A DNA stretch of 64,000 nt from Tenrec ecaudatus (taxonomy: Eukaryota > Chordata > Mammalia > Afrosoricida > Tenrecidae). The notes below the pieces were generated by a model. The model ran no database searches and was not told the origin of the DNA. It worked only from the letters and a program-made list of their open reading frames with translations. Position 1 is the first letter of the stretch. Each line of letters begins with the position of its first letter. The translations under genes were made by a program, and so were the position numbers. Below are positions 10,829 to 20,689 of this stretch, piece after piece. The DNA lies in NCBI RefSeq assembly GCF_050624435.1, contig NC_134536.1:127372758-127436757 (forward strand). The letters are read 5' to 3'.

Positions 10829-11352
10829 CGCTGTTGTCGTTAGATGCCATCGCGTCCATTCCGGCTCATGGCGACCCTCTGCACAACACAATGAAGCAAA
10901 GCCCGGGCCTGTGCTGTCCTCACACTTGTTCTGATGTCTGAGCCCATCGGGGAGACGCGGTGTCAGTCCATCTGACCATGGCCCTGCCTCTTTCTGGCTG
11001 ACCCTGCACTTTACCGAGCATGATGTCCTGCTTCAGGGACTGGTCTCTCCTCACAGCACATCCAAAGTACATAGTCTGAGTCGCCCCCTCCCGTCCTTGT
11101 CTCTAAGGAGCACGCTGGCTGTGCTTCTTCCAAGACAGGTCTGCTTGTTCTTTTGGCCGTGGATATCCTTCCCCAGCACCGGGAGTCAAACGTGTCCATT
11201 CTTCTAGGGCCGTCCTTACTCAGTGTTCAACTTTCACACGCCTACGTGGCCCCTGAAAATACCACGGGCCACGTGCATCTTAGTCCGCAGATCGGCCTCC
11301 TGGCTTTTCACCACTTTAAAGAGGCCTTTCCCAGTGCAGCGGGTCTCAGGTT
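10829..11352 (-). mobile_element. RTE/BovB-type LINE, 3' end relic
   Basis: The best preserved minus-strand RTE copy, about 520 bp. It starts with the tail-proximal 'GTTGTCGTTAGATGCCATCGC'. It continues with 'ACCCTCTGCACAACACAATG', 'TTTACCGAGCATGATGTCC', 'AGGGACTGGTCTCTCCTCAC', 'GCACGCTGGCTGTGCTTCTTC' and 'CACTTTAAAGAGGCCTTTCCC'. This is the C-terminal part of the reverse-transcriptase ORF plus the short 3' UTR. Stops and indels make it inactive. Confidence 0.8.
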
Positions 11353-11354
11353 CT

Positions 11355-11466
11355 TTTTTGTTTTAAATCATTTTATTGGGAGCTCATACAATCCATCACA
11401 ATCCACCCATCCATCCATGGTGTCAAGCACATTTGTACATTTGTTGCCATCATCATTCTCAAAACA
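11355..11466 (-). repeat. R1 retroposon, 3' end, short copy
   Basis: Read on the minus strand it ends with 'GAGCTCCCAATAAAATGATTT'-type sequence and carries 'ATGGTGTCAAGCACATTTG' and 'GCCATCATCATTCTCAAAAC' on the plus strand. It keeps only about the last 110 bases of R1, so it is strongly 5' truncated. Confidence 0.85.
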
Positions 11467-11859
11467 TGGTAGATCCAAGCCAGACAAGACCCCTGACAGC
11501 TTGTCCACCCAGTAACAGTCTAGTCTCAGGGGTCAATAGCGGCTGCCGTGGGTAGTGTGAGCTTTGAAGGAACGATCTATGTGGGACCACATATGGGATA
11601 GCAGCATTCCAAAAACGTAGAGAGGAAACTGAGCAGCCCAAGTTCATGATGGCGGAACAAACCAGAAGAGGCGGCTGAGAATGGTCCTCCGACTGGAATG
11701 GGCAGAACTGTACGCGCAGAAACTGCTGGACCGATGTGCCCCTGCGTCTACACGGTGGTTGTGCTCATTTTCAGCAATAACACAAATAAACAGCGCGCAC
11801 GGTTTTTGTCTGTACTTCGAAGAATCGAGGGTCAGGGTGAATGGGCTGGGCTCAGAGAT
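11467..11859. other. No recognised feature
   Basis: No repeat, exon or RNA gene was recognised. Confidence 0.5.
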
Positions 11860-12250
11860 GAGCGAGTTGGCCCACGCCCTGCTGGGTCGTAAAGCCCGTG
11901 AAGCTGTGCCCCGAGCCCACCCACGTGCACCCACAGCTCCCAGCGCAGAAACCGGCGTGCCGTGGCTGCCCGGGCACCGAGCGCTGAGTGGGCGCAGCCC
12001 AGCACCCTTCTAAAGAAGGCCCCTTCTGACCTGCCCTGCATGAGTGGGGGAGCGACAAGAGCTGCTTGGTTTTGGGAACGTAAGCCCCAGCAGGCGGGAA
12101 CCGAGTGTCTCCCCGGGTTCACGTGCCCCGCGCGCCCGCCCGGTTGGGGCCCGCGGAGCCGCCGCCGGCCGCTCCCTGGGGCAGCAGCGACACCTGCTGA
12201 CCGCGGCCACAGCCGGTCGCCATCAGCTCCGCAAGAAAGGGCAGGGCAGA
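11860..12250. promoter_or_regulatory. CpG-rich patch resembling a CpG island
   Basis: The centre (about 12061-12240) is strongly GC-rich and contains roughly 22 CpG dinucleotides in 180 bases by hand count, including 'CCCCGCGCGCCCGCCCGG' and 'GCCGCCGCCGGCCGC'. Mammalian bulk DNA is CpG-depleted, so this density suggests an unmethylated region. No TATA box, exon or known first exon is recognisable. It could be an orphan CpG island, an enhancer-type element or a local GC-biased patch. Confidence 0.5.
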
Positions 12251-12287
12251 ACATATCCCAGGCTGTAATTCCACCCGGGAGCACAGA

Positions 12288-12362
12288 GCCTCCTCTTTCT
12301 GCCGCAGGGCGGCTAGTGGGTTCGAACTGCCCACCCTAGGCGTACCCCACTATGCCCCCAGG
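12288..12362 (-). repeat. AfroSINE 5' fragment, reverse orientation
   Basis: 'CTCCTCTTTCTGCCGCAGGG', 'GCTAGTGGGTTCGAACTGCCC' and 'TACCCCACTATGCCCCC' correspond to the complement of the tRNA-like half. Confidence 0.65.
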
Positions 12363-13592
12363 GATCCTACAGGGAGGAGAAGGCCTGTCCCCAGGCCACT
12401 AGCTGGTAGGGAAGCAGATGCAGGCCCCTGGGGTCCACTAGCCCTGAGACAAGGTGGCCCCAGGCCACGAGGCGTGGAGGCGGGCAGGTCAGGCTGCCTG
12501 GAGATGGTCACCGAGCTACAGAAGATGGGCATCCACGGCCCTGTCTGGATAGACATGGCCTCTCTTTGCCAGCTGGCAACACAAACCCCTGGCTTTGCAG
12601 CCAGAGAACATCCTCTCTACCTACCGGGTCTTAGAAACCGTCCAAATGCCCCCAAGCACTGGCCTGTCCCTTGTAAACACATCTGCACTCTAAGAGGCAG
12701 GGCGTTCTCAGAATACCCCTTGGCGTTCATCTTAGTCCTAATCGCCGATCTCGCCAGGACTTTTCTTGCAGTCGTAAAAATTGGGACAGCTCGTGAGCAT
12801 TATTGGAAGGTGCTGGTGAGTGCGGGAACCCTCAGCTGCCTCCTCCGGGAACCACTGCCTGACAAACTGCCCCATGGAGCAACGCCCCCATGGGGAAGCC
12901 TCAGCAAACCCACCCCAGCCCCAAGGCTGGTCCCCTGTGGTAGATGGGACAACGGAGGCAGACAGAGGGAATTACCTTGCTCACAACTCATCCTGAGTGG
13001 TCTACACTGCTGCACGTGCTTCAGAGAAGACTTCATGCGTGTGTTTAAGAATGGCATGATGTCAGAGCATCCTTAGGTGTTTGCCAGCCGGGGTCCTGAT
13101 GAAATAAGCAACACACAACCACACAGCATCGCAGGCTTTGTGTCGGGCTGCACGGTTAGTGGTTCGAAGCACCCAACATAAATTGGCTTGATGGCAGTGA
13201 GTTTGGTTTGTTGAACCTGCTCCATGGCAAGCGACAGAGCCCTGCGCTGGCGTTGTGTGTGTGCAGATGACACAACTGTTGGTGACACGGCCTTGTCACC
13301 CACCGTGTCAAAGCCTGGAGCAGAGTGACTTAGGGGACAGTTTCATAAGCATTGACTTGCAAGGTTTTAAGGAAGCCTTTGGAGGAGGGGGGTGAAGCAA
13401 GCGCCAGAGGCCAGGTGTGAAAGGTAAAGGGAGGAGATGCCAGAGAGGGGTCCCTTTGTGGAGGGCTACCTGGCAGGAGGAGCAGGGCGAGAGGAGGGTG
13501 TCGGTGGAGCTGGAAGAGGGTCCCACAGCTGGAATGCCTAGAAAAAGCCCAAGGGAGTACACCAAACCCACTACCACCGAGTCCGTCCTGAC
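12363..13592. other. Mostly unrecognised DNA
   Basis: No gene was supported. A 200-residue open frame at 12474-13076 has no family signature and no splice or promoter context, and is left uncalled. A condensed plus-strand AfroSINE remnant may lie at about 13130-13210 ('GGTTAGTGGTTCGAAGCACCC', 'TTGATGGCAGTGAGTTTGG'). Confidence 0.5.
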
Positions 13593-13613
13593 GGGGGGGG
13601 GGGGGGGGGGGGG
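13593..13613 (+). repeat. Poly(G) run of 21
   Basis: Twenty-one consecutive G residues. They could form a G-quadruplex and are an error-prone length in assemblies. The 355 bases that follow (13614-13968) contain a G-rich patch near 13845-13875 and nothing else recognised. Confidence 0.95.
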
Positions 13614-13968
13614 AGGGACCCTGTAGGTCACCGAGTAGAACTGTGCCCAGGGGGTTCTGTGGCTGCCATCATTATACTCATCTCGATGACAGCAGTCTGC
13701 TGGCTCCTGTTTCCCCAGGGCCTCTGAGCGGGTTCAAGTCACCAGCCTTCCTCTCGCCCAGAGAACCCGCTTCTAGCACTTCGAGGCCAAAGGGAAACGC
13801 TCCAATGGGTTCATCAAGCGCATTCATCCCAGAAGATATAGGGGTTGGGGTGGGAGTGGGGCGGGGCGGGGGTGGAGTTACTGAAAATGGGAGACTGACA
13901 CTTTGACCTTTTTATAGCCCAGACTTCTGAACTGTTTGAACACGGATCTAACAACTCCCCAATCTGTA

Positions 13969-14162
13969 CGGGAGTCCTGGTGGGTTACACATCCAGCTGC
14001 TAACCGCAGGGTCTGCAGTTTGAATCCACCAGCCTCTCCAAGGGAGAAAGATGAGGCTGTCTTACCCCCTAAAGATGAAGAGCCTTGGAAACCTTAGGGA
14101 GCCGCTGGACTCTGTCCCCGTGAGGTGGCCAAGAATCGGAACAGACTCGATGGCAGTGTATT
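13969..14162 (+). repeat. AfroSINE, full length
   Basis: Landmarks are 'GAGTCCTGGTGGGTTACACA', 'CAGCTGCTAACCGCAGGGTC', 'CAGTTTGAATCCACCAGCC' and 'AACAGACTCGATGGCAGTG'. Confidence 0.9.
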
Positions 14163-14163
14163 A

Positions 14164-14300
14164 AGGGTCCCTGGTGGCATCAAAGTTAAGCGTTTGGTTG
14201 CTAAGCTGTGGGGTGGGGGTGGGGGCTGACGGTCTGATTCTGTAAAGATGACAGCTTAGGAGACCCTGTGGGCAGCTGCTGTGCCACAGGGAGCCATGCC
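14164..14300 (+). repeat. AfroSINE, internally deleted
   Basis: It starts 'AGGGTCCCTGGTGGCATC', passes 'TTGGTTGCTAAGC' and a G/T-rich tract, then 'GTAAAGATGACAGC'. It follows the previous SINE head to tail. The 340 bases after it (14301-14640) hold nothing clearly recognised. Confidence 0.7.
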
Positions 14301-14649
14301 AGGGTCCAGAATCTACCGCTACAACAAGCAAGCGTGACATCATGGTATCATCGCTGATAGCAGACTCTGTTCCTTTGGGAAACCGCACATGGATCTCAGC
14401 CAGGGCTGCTTGTGGGAGGGGCTGGGGTGCACAGTGGGCAGTGCTCTCCGCTGCTCCTTCAAGAAGTCCTGCCCAGGCGTAGTTAGGTCGAAATGTTATG
14501 TCTTATCATTTGACCCATGTGGCTTTTTACAAAGGCAAAGGGGACACACGTGGAGGAAGCCCCTGCTGGATGCCCTCGGACCAGAGACCAGGGAGGGGAA
14601 CAGCCTTGCCAACAGGCAGGATGCATTGCAAAGCGGATGGTTGGCTATG

Positions 14650-14975
14650 CAGTTAGGTTACAATGCAGCCCCATCATTTGATCTCCCTTATGACCCACTT
14701 AAATTTGTTCTACTTCTTAATATTTTCTGCTTTCTTTTTGATGGAGGTATTTTGTTTTCTTTTTAACTTTGGGATTGTTCATTTTTGGCTTGTTTAATGT
14801 TTTCTACATATGAAATCTAGCATAGATAAAGCTAGAGAAACAGTAGCTGAAGTAATAGTCCCATGGCAGGCAAGTTGAGGAGGGAGGGAGGGAATGAGCT
14901 AATAGCTAAAAGAGCTAATAACAACGAGTACAAAATGAAGAAAACATTCTAAAATAATAATTAATTCATGATAAG
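14650..14975 (+). repeat. Possible L1-type 3' UTR, other subfamily
   Basis: A/T-rich, non-coding. The phrases 'TCTACATATGAAATCTAGC' and 'ATAGATAAAGCTAGAGAAAC' look like LINE 3' UTR sequence, and a purine-rich stretch precedes an A/T-rich end. It does not match R1. The identification is tentative and the limits approximate. Confidence 0.3.
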
Positions 14976-15124
14976 TTCTGCCCATTGTCCCCCAGCCACC
15001 CTCATCTCTCCCAAAGGCTCCTGGTGGAAGGACCCCAGCTCACGTGAAGCGCATCTGTCTTGTTCTGATTAAACGAGGCGCTAGATAGAGCCCTCGTGAT
15101 GCCCTTGCCATCTGCCCATGGGAA

Positions 15125-15290
15125 AAAAATCACGGCCATCCAGGTGATTCCAATTCATAGCAATCCTATAGGACAGAGTAAGGCTGCCCAGGAAGAGGGC
15201 GGGGAGGGGGGTTCCAGGGCTGGAAATCTCTATGGGAACAGCGAGACTCATCTTTCTCCCACCACGTGTACCTCACCTGCTGTTTCACCC
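15125..15290 (-). repeat. AfroSINE, reverse orientation, truncated
   Basis: 'GTGATTCCAATTCATAGCAA', 'CCTATAGGACAGAGTAAGGC' and 'CTCATCTTTCTCCCACC' match the complement of the SINE. The tRNA-like end is missing. Confidence 0.75.
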
Positions 15291-17311
15291 GCCGCACGCA
15301 CCAGGGTCGGTGAAGACCGGTGGGTGCCTGGCAAGCACGTGTCACAGCGGGCTGTGGGAGCAGCTGTGCCACTAGCCAGCAGGAGGGCCCCTGCTGGAGC
15401 CTTCTAGCTTGCGTGTCCCCGTGTCTCTGGTGGAGAGACTGACGGCCGGGCCGCCATGCCCACCTCCCGGGGCTGCGGTGAACAGACAAGCGCACTTGGA
15501 CTTGGGAACCGTTACTAGATGCTTTTTTCTTTCTTTCCATTATTATTTTTTTTAAGTGATGTGTTTCCAAAGAGTGATCACTTCATTTCCTGCCCTGACC
15601 CCTCGCAGGGGACACGAGACATTTCCTTCAGGGGCTGGGATCCTGTTTCTGTCCAGGGAAGGCAGGCCCCGGGGAACAGTCCCTGTGAGGACTGAGTACC
15701 GGCTGGGAAATATCATCCCGTGTTTTCCAGCCATCATTTAGCAGAGTTGCCATCGGAGTGGTTTCCTTCTGCCCCCAAAGCACCGGCTCGGCGACTCTCT
15801 GCGTCGTTAGGAGCAAGCAGATCTGCGAGAACGAACGTAGGGGGCCCTGGGCTGAACCAACGTTTCTTTCAAAGAAATACTTTTGCAGCCTGAGAAAGGT
15901 AATATCCTGGAGGCCTGCCCGCCTTCCTGCAATTAACTAGGATACCACCCAACGGCGCTTTTGTTGGCCGCCAGTTCCCAGGGAAATACCTCAAATACTT
16001 CTCCTCCTGGTGGGTCAGCCGCCAGAGACGTGGAAACAGACAGCAGCCCTGAAACAGGACCTTTGTCTCTTTCCTGTTCAAGCCACAGAAAGGGAGCCGG
16101 ACCAGCCAGGCCTGCCCCCCACCCCCTGCCCACCGCCACCCAGGCACCCCTGGCTAGAGGCCTGGCTCCGGGGTGGGCAGAGACAGGGTGCTGTGTGGAG
16201 GAAGCCCCAAGCGAATGAGACGCTACCGAATGTGAGTTTGAGTCCAGTCTCGTCCATGAATATCCCCATGACCTTGACCCATGACATCCCCAAACCTCCA
16301 CTTAGCCGAGCGGTCTGCAGGGGGAAATCTAGCTTTCCAGGGGCTGTGCCGGAGATTGAGTGACATATTGAAGAGAGTCCCCTGGGGGTCCAAATGGTAA
16401 GTGCCCTTAGCTCAGAGACTGGAGTTTCAAGTCCACCCAGAACACTTCCCACTCTGTGCTGCAGGGTCAACGTGGGCAGGAGCCGACTGCCCGGCAGGGA
16501 GGTCGCTGCTTGTCTGCGTTCCCTCAGATGGACCTTGTCAGCTGATCCGAGCTGGCGTGTGAGCAGCAAAGGAGACTGGAAGTACGGTGAACTGAGAAGA
16601 GAACAAGCAAGGCGGTCTCGGGGGCGGTCGGTGAGGCTTTAGACAGGTGATCAGGAGAGACCCGCCGCTGGGAAAGGACACCTTGCTTAGGGAAGTAGAG
16701 GTTCAGTGAAACAAGCAGAAAGGAAAGGGAAGGCCCTTTAATCAGGCGGATTGACACAGCCGTTCAACCCTAACAGCTGTGAGGACGACGCAGACCTGGC
16801 TCTTACAGCAGGGGTCCCAATGACTCAGGAGGAGAAGACGCCCGTGCCAGGCATCAGGAGCTTAAGCTGCCCAACCCAAATAAAGCAGCCAATGAGTGGA
16901 GAGGTTCCCCCAAGGCAAGCCCTAGGACAGCTCAGGCCCTTGGGCACCTAGGTGTGCCGCTGTCAATGCAGGCTCTGCAAGTCACTGACCGGGTTGTCGG
17001 CCCCAGATCCTCAGTGTCCAGAGATCCTTAGCGTTCCACCACGAAGGGTCTGAAACAGCAATCGGCAGCCAGACCTGTCCTCTCAGGTGTACCTTATGCC
17101 TTCCTGACCCCCGCCATGGCCGCCCTCCCAGACTGCGCCCCCTGCTGGTCATCCTGACACTAGCCTGTGGAGGCGAGCCCTGCATTTCCCTAAGACAGGA
17201 CTGTCCACAGTGTCAGGGGACTTCATGCCAGGAGGAACCTGCCGCCCCAGAGGACCTGCCCAACTGCTCGGTGTCCATGCCTCAAATGGCACCATTAGCC
17301 ATTCGCTGCTT
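15291..17311. other. Mostly unrecognised DNA
   Basis: About 2 kb with no gene signature. A short plus-strand AfroSINE scrap is likely at 16377-16460 ('GTCCCCTGGGGGTCCAAATGG', 'GGAGTTTCAAGTCCACCC'). The open frames on both strands are unsupported. Confidence 0.5.
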
Positions 17312-18050
17312 CAATGTACAATTTTTTTAATGCTTTTATTGGGGGCTCTTACATCTCTTATCACAATCCATACATTCATCCAGTGTGTCAAGCACATTTG
17401 CACATATGCTGCCGTCATCATTTTCAAAGCATTCTCTTCCCACTTGAGCCCTTGATATCAGCTCCCCATTTCTTCCCCCTCCCTCCCCACCCACCCTCCC
17501 TCAGGAACCCTTGATAAGTTATAGATTATGATTTTCATATCTTACATTGTCCTCTGTCACCCCTTACACATTTTTCCATTATTCATCCCTGGGAGGGGGA
17601 TCTAGATTGATCCTTGTCATCAATTCCCTCTTTCTCCCCCCACCCTCCCCTAATCCTCCTGGTATCTACTTTCCTTGTTGGCCCTGAGGGGTTTATCTAT
17701 CCTGGATTCCCTGTGTTTTGGGCTCTTATCTGAAGCAGTGTGCACATTCTGGTCTAATCCGATTTGTAAGGTAGAATTGAGGTCATGATAGTGGGGTGAA
17801 GGAAGCACCAAAGAACTAGAGGAAAGTTGTATGTTTCATCGTTGCTCTACTGCACCCCGACTGGCTCATCTCTAGCCTGTGACCCCTCTGTGAGGGGATG
17901 TTCAATTGTCTACAGATGGGCATTGGGTCTCCACTCCATGTTGCCCTCATTCACCTGGGGTATGGTTTTGTTGATACCTGATCCCATCGCCACCTTAGAC
18001 TCACACAGGCTGGTGTGTTTCTTCCATGTGGACTTTGTTGCTTCGGAGTC
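17312..18050 (-). repeat. R1 retroposon, 3' end, about 740 bp
   Basis: Minus-strand copy. Its 3' end is at 'TTTTTTAATGCTTTTATTGGG' (complement of CCCAATAAAAG). Going right come 'GTGTCAAGCACATTTGC', 'TTGAGCCCTTGATATCAGC' and 'CACTCCATGTTGCCC', ending at 'GTGGACTTTGTTGCTTCGGA', the complement of the family's 'agaagcaacaaagcccac' block. It is 5' truncated and non-coding. No clear target duplication was found. Confidence 0.85.
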
Positions 18051-18134
18051 ATGAAGGCAATGGGATGAAGAGTAAAATGAGAAAAGGAGAGGTGGGTAAA
18101 AGGGAGCTTTTCTGTTGTTTAACAGGGGTTATGT

Positions 18135-18828
18135 AGGTCGTGTTGTTGTTGTTGCTGTTGTTGTTTTTGTTTAGTCAGTTCCAACTCATAGCACCATCCT
18201 CAAAGCAGTCGCTGTGCTTGAATCGCTGTACAGCGATTGCTGCAGCCACGGTGTCAGTCCACCTTCTTAAGAGCTTTCCTCTTTCTCGCTGCCCTTGAAC
18301 TTCACCAAGCAGGATGCCCTTGTCCAGGGAAAGGTCTCTCCTGACAACCTTTCCAAAGACATGAGACAAAGGCTCACCACCCTCCCTTCTAAGGCCCGTT
18401 CGGGCTGCACTTCCACCCAGGCAGCTTTGCCGGTTCATCGGTCAGTCCATGGTCCTTCCAGTAGTCCCAGCCAGGGCAGTGATTCCCACGGCCCGCTCTC
18501 TGCAGTGTCCCTTATTCACTGCCCAGCTGCCATGTGCATATGACATCACGGGAAAGACCACGGCTTGGGTCAGCCACACCTGAATCCTCGGCGTGGCCTC
18601 TTGCTCTCTGACATGTTAAAGGGGCCTTGTGGAGCAGCTGTGGGCAATGTCACCAGTCATTGGATTTACTGGCACTCCTTCCACGGGCACGGGCTGAGGA
18701 TCAAGTCAAATGAAGCTCCAGTCCTTTCTGCATGCCGTGCTGTGTATCGGTCCCGTTGGGAGGTTCTTTTGTTGATGTCATTCACGCTGACAACCATGGT
18801 GTTGTACCTTCATCAATAAGTTCTTCCA
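18135..18828 (-). mobile_element. RTE/BovB-type LINE relic, part 1 (interrupted)
   Basis: It starts with the TTG-rich tail (18140-18175), then 'TTCCAACTCATAGCACCATC', 'TTCACCAAGCAGGATGCCC' and 'AGGGAAAGGTCTCTCCTGAC', continuing further upstream in the ORF than the other minus copies. It is interrupted at 18828 by an R1 insertion and resumes at 19674. It is decayed, with no long frame. Confidence 0.75.
18818..18828 (+). repeat. Target-site duplication, left copy
   Basis: AAGTTCTTCCA. The identical 11 bases recur at 19663-19673 on the far side of the R1 insert. Confidence 0.9.
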
Positions 18829-19662
18829 GAAAGCTGATGGTGCCCGGCTGTCAAAAGCTATAGAATCTGGGGACCTATAGGCTGGAAGATAAACAAGGGG
18901 CCATCTAACTGAGAAACAACAAAGCCCACATGGAAGAAGCACACCAGCCTGTGAGATTGCAAGGCATCGAAGGGATCAGGTATTAGACATCAAACAAACA
19001 AAAAAATCATAGCGTTGTGAATGAGGGGAGTGCAGAGTGGGGACCCAGGACCCATCTGGGGGAAATTGGACATCCCCTTGCAGAAGGGCTGTGGGGAAGA
19101 GATGAATTAGTCAGGGTGCAGTGTAGCAATGATGCAACATATCATTTTCCTCTAGTTTTTGAATGCTTCCTCCCCCTACTATCATGATCCCAATTCTACT
19201 TTATAAATCCAGCTGGACTGGAGGATGTGCACTGGCACAGATAGGAACTGGAAACACAGGAAATCCAGGGCGGATGATACCTTCAGGACCGGGGGGTGTG
19301 AGTGGCGATACCAGAAGGGTGGAGGGAAGGTGACGGAGAAAGGGGGAACAGATTACAAGGATCTACATATAACCTCCTCCCTGGGGGACAGACAGCGAAG
19401 TGGATGAAGGGAAACTTTGGATGGTGTAAGATATGACAAAATAATAATAATTTATAAGTTATCAAGGGATCATGGGGGAGGGAGGAGCGGGAAAGGAGGA
19501 GGGAAATGAGGAGCTGATATCAAGGCTCAAGTAGAAAGCAAATGTTTCAAGAATGATGAGGGAAACAAATATAAAAATGTGCTTGACACAATGGATGGAT
19601 GGCTGGATTGCGATAAGAGTTGTATGAGCCCCCAATAAAATTATTTTTAAAATAAATTTTTA
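18829..19662 (+). repeat. R1 retroposon, 834 bp, inserted into RTE
   Basis: It starts 'GAAAGCTGATGGTGCCCGGC', a mid-family point, so it is 5' truncated. It carries 'AACAAAGCCCACATGGAAG', 'ATGCTTCCTCCCCCTACTA' and 'GACAAAATAATAATAATTT'. It ends 'CCCCCAATAAAATTATTTTT' with an A/T tail. Perfect 11-bp direct repeats (AAGTTCTTCCA) flank it, and the interrupted RTE relic continues on both sides. It has no coding capacity. Confidence 0.92.
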
Positions 19663-19673
19663 AAGTTCTTCCA

Positions 19674-20035
19674 ACCCTCTATGCTTTCAGCAAGTACTGT
19701 GTCATCGGCCCCTTGCAGCTTGTCAGTGTGTCTTTCTCTAAACCTGTTGTCAAGGTCTGTTGTCCAGTTTCTTGGATTATTTGCTCAGCAGGCAGACTGG
19801 ATACATACAGGAAGGATGCAGCCCTGACACACACCTTTCCTGATCTGACCCATTCAGGAGGCCCTCACACACCTTTCCTGATCTGATCCATTCAGGAGGC
19901 CCTGGTTCTTGCCACTCTGTGCACCCAGGGACTCTTCTGGAATCCCCATTCTTTGCAATGTCACCCATAATTTGTTCTGATACACACGGTTGAATGCTTT
20001 TGTATAGTTAATAAATAAAACAAGTAAACCTTTCT
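19674..20035 (-). mobile_element. RTE/BovB-type LINE relic, part 2
   Basis: This continues the RTE copy after the R1 insert: 'TATGCTTTCAGCAAGTACTG', 'TCATCGGCCCCTTGCAGC', 'TGTTGTCCAGTTTCTTGG'. On the minus strand it is reverse-transcriptase ORF sequence. It holds a local direct repeat of 'CACACACCTTTCCTGATCTGA'-type sequence (19827-19895), about 45 bp per unit. Confidence 0.6.
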
Positions 20036-20057
20036 GGTGTTCTCTGCTTTGGGCCTG

Positions 20058-20556
20058 TGCTGGTCTGGATACTTTAGAGAAACAAATGCATGGGAACTCA
20101 TGTGTAAGAGAGAGTTTTATATAAAGGGTAAGTGCACATCAAGAAAATATCCCAACCCAGTGCTGCCCAAGCCCACAAGTCCAACATTAACCCATATGTC
20201 CAACACCAATCCACAAAGTCCTCCTCCATCTCACAAAACACACACTATGATGTCGACTGCAGGAGGAAAGCCGAATCAGTGAATGTGTGAGCATCTCAGC
20301 ACTGGCAGGGGTCTCCACACGGCTGCTCCAGCACCCATGGTGCACCAGAGTAGGTCCATGCGGCTTCTCCTTGGGGATGTCTTGCAGGAAGTGAGCCTTG
20401 CCAGCTGAAGCAGGGAACTGCTAAGGCAGCTGCACCCTGGTCCAACCATCAGAAAGCAAGAGACCCAAGAACCAGAAAGGCGAGTCTCACTCTGACCTTC
20501 AATTTAACCCCACATGTGTTTATCAGCCAGGTTGGCACAATAAACTACCTCAGGGG
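20058..20556 (-). repeat. LTR-like element, family A
   Basis: The reverse complement begins near 'GTAGTTTATTGTGCCAACC', as at 38257. Other shared blocks are 'GCTGGAGCAGCC.TGTGGAGACCCCTGCCAGTGCTGAG' (split, with mismatches) and 'TTGATGTGCACTTACCCTTTATATAA' (short segments). It ends 'CCAGACCAGCACA'. It is about 500 bp and non-coding. Confidence 0.7.
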
Positions 20557-20592
20557 AACTCTCTGTCTGAAACAGACCAGGAAGATCTACTT

Positions 20593-20608
20593 GGGGGGGG
20601 GGGGGGGG
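20593..20608 (+). repeat. Poly(G) run of 16
   Basis: Sixteen G residues just outside the LTR-like element. Confidence 0.9.
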
Positions 20609-20689
20609 AATGGGTCCATAAAAATCATCTGCAGAACAATAGAGCATGGCCTGGATTGTGCCGGAAGGTGAGCCCCTCGGGGCGGAAGG

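Noticed and set aside
12474-13076. 200-codon open frame
   Set aside because: No domain, signal or splice context. GC-rich DNA of this kind often has frames this long, and it follows a SINE fragment.
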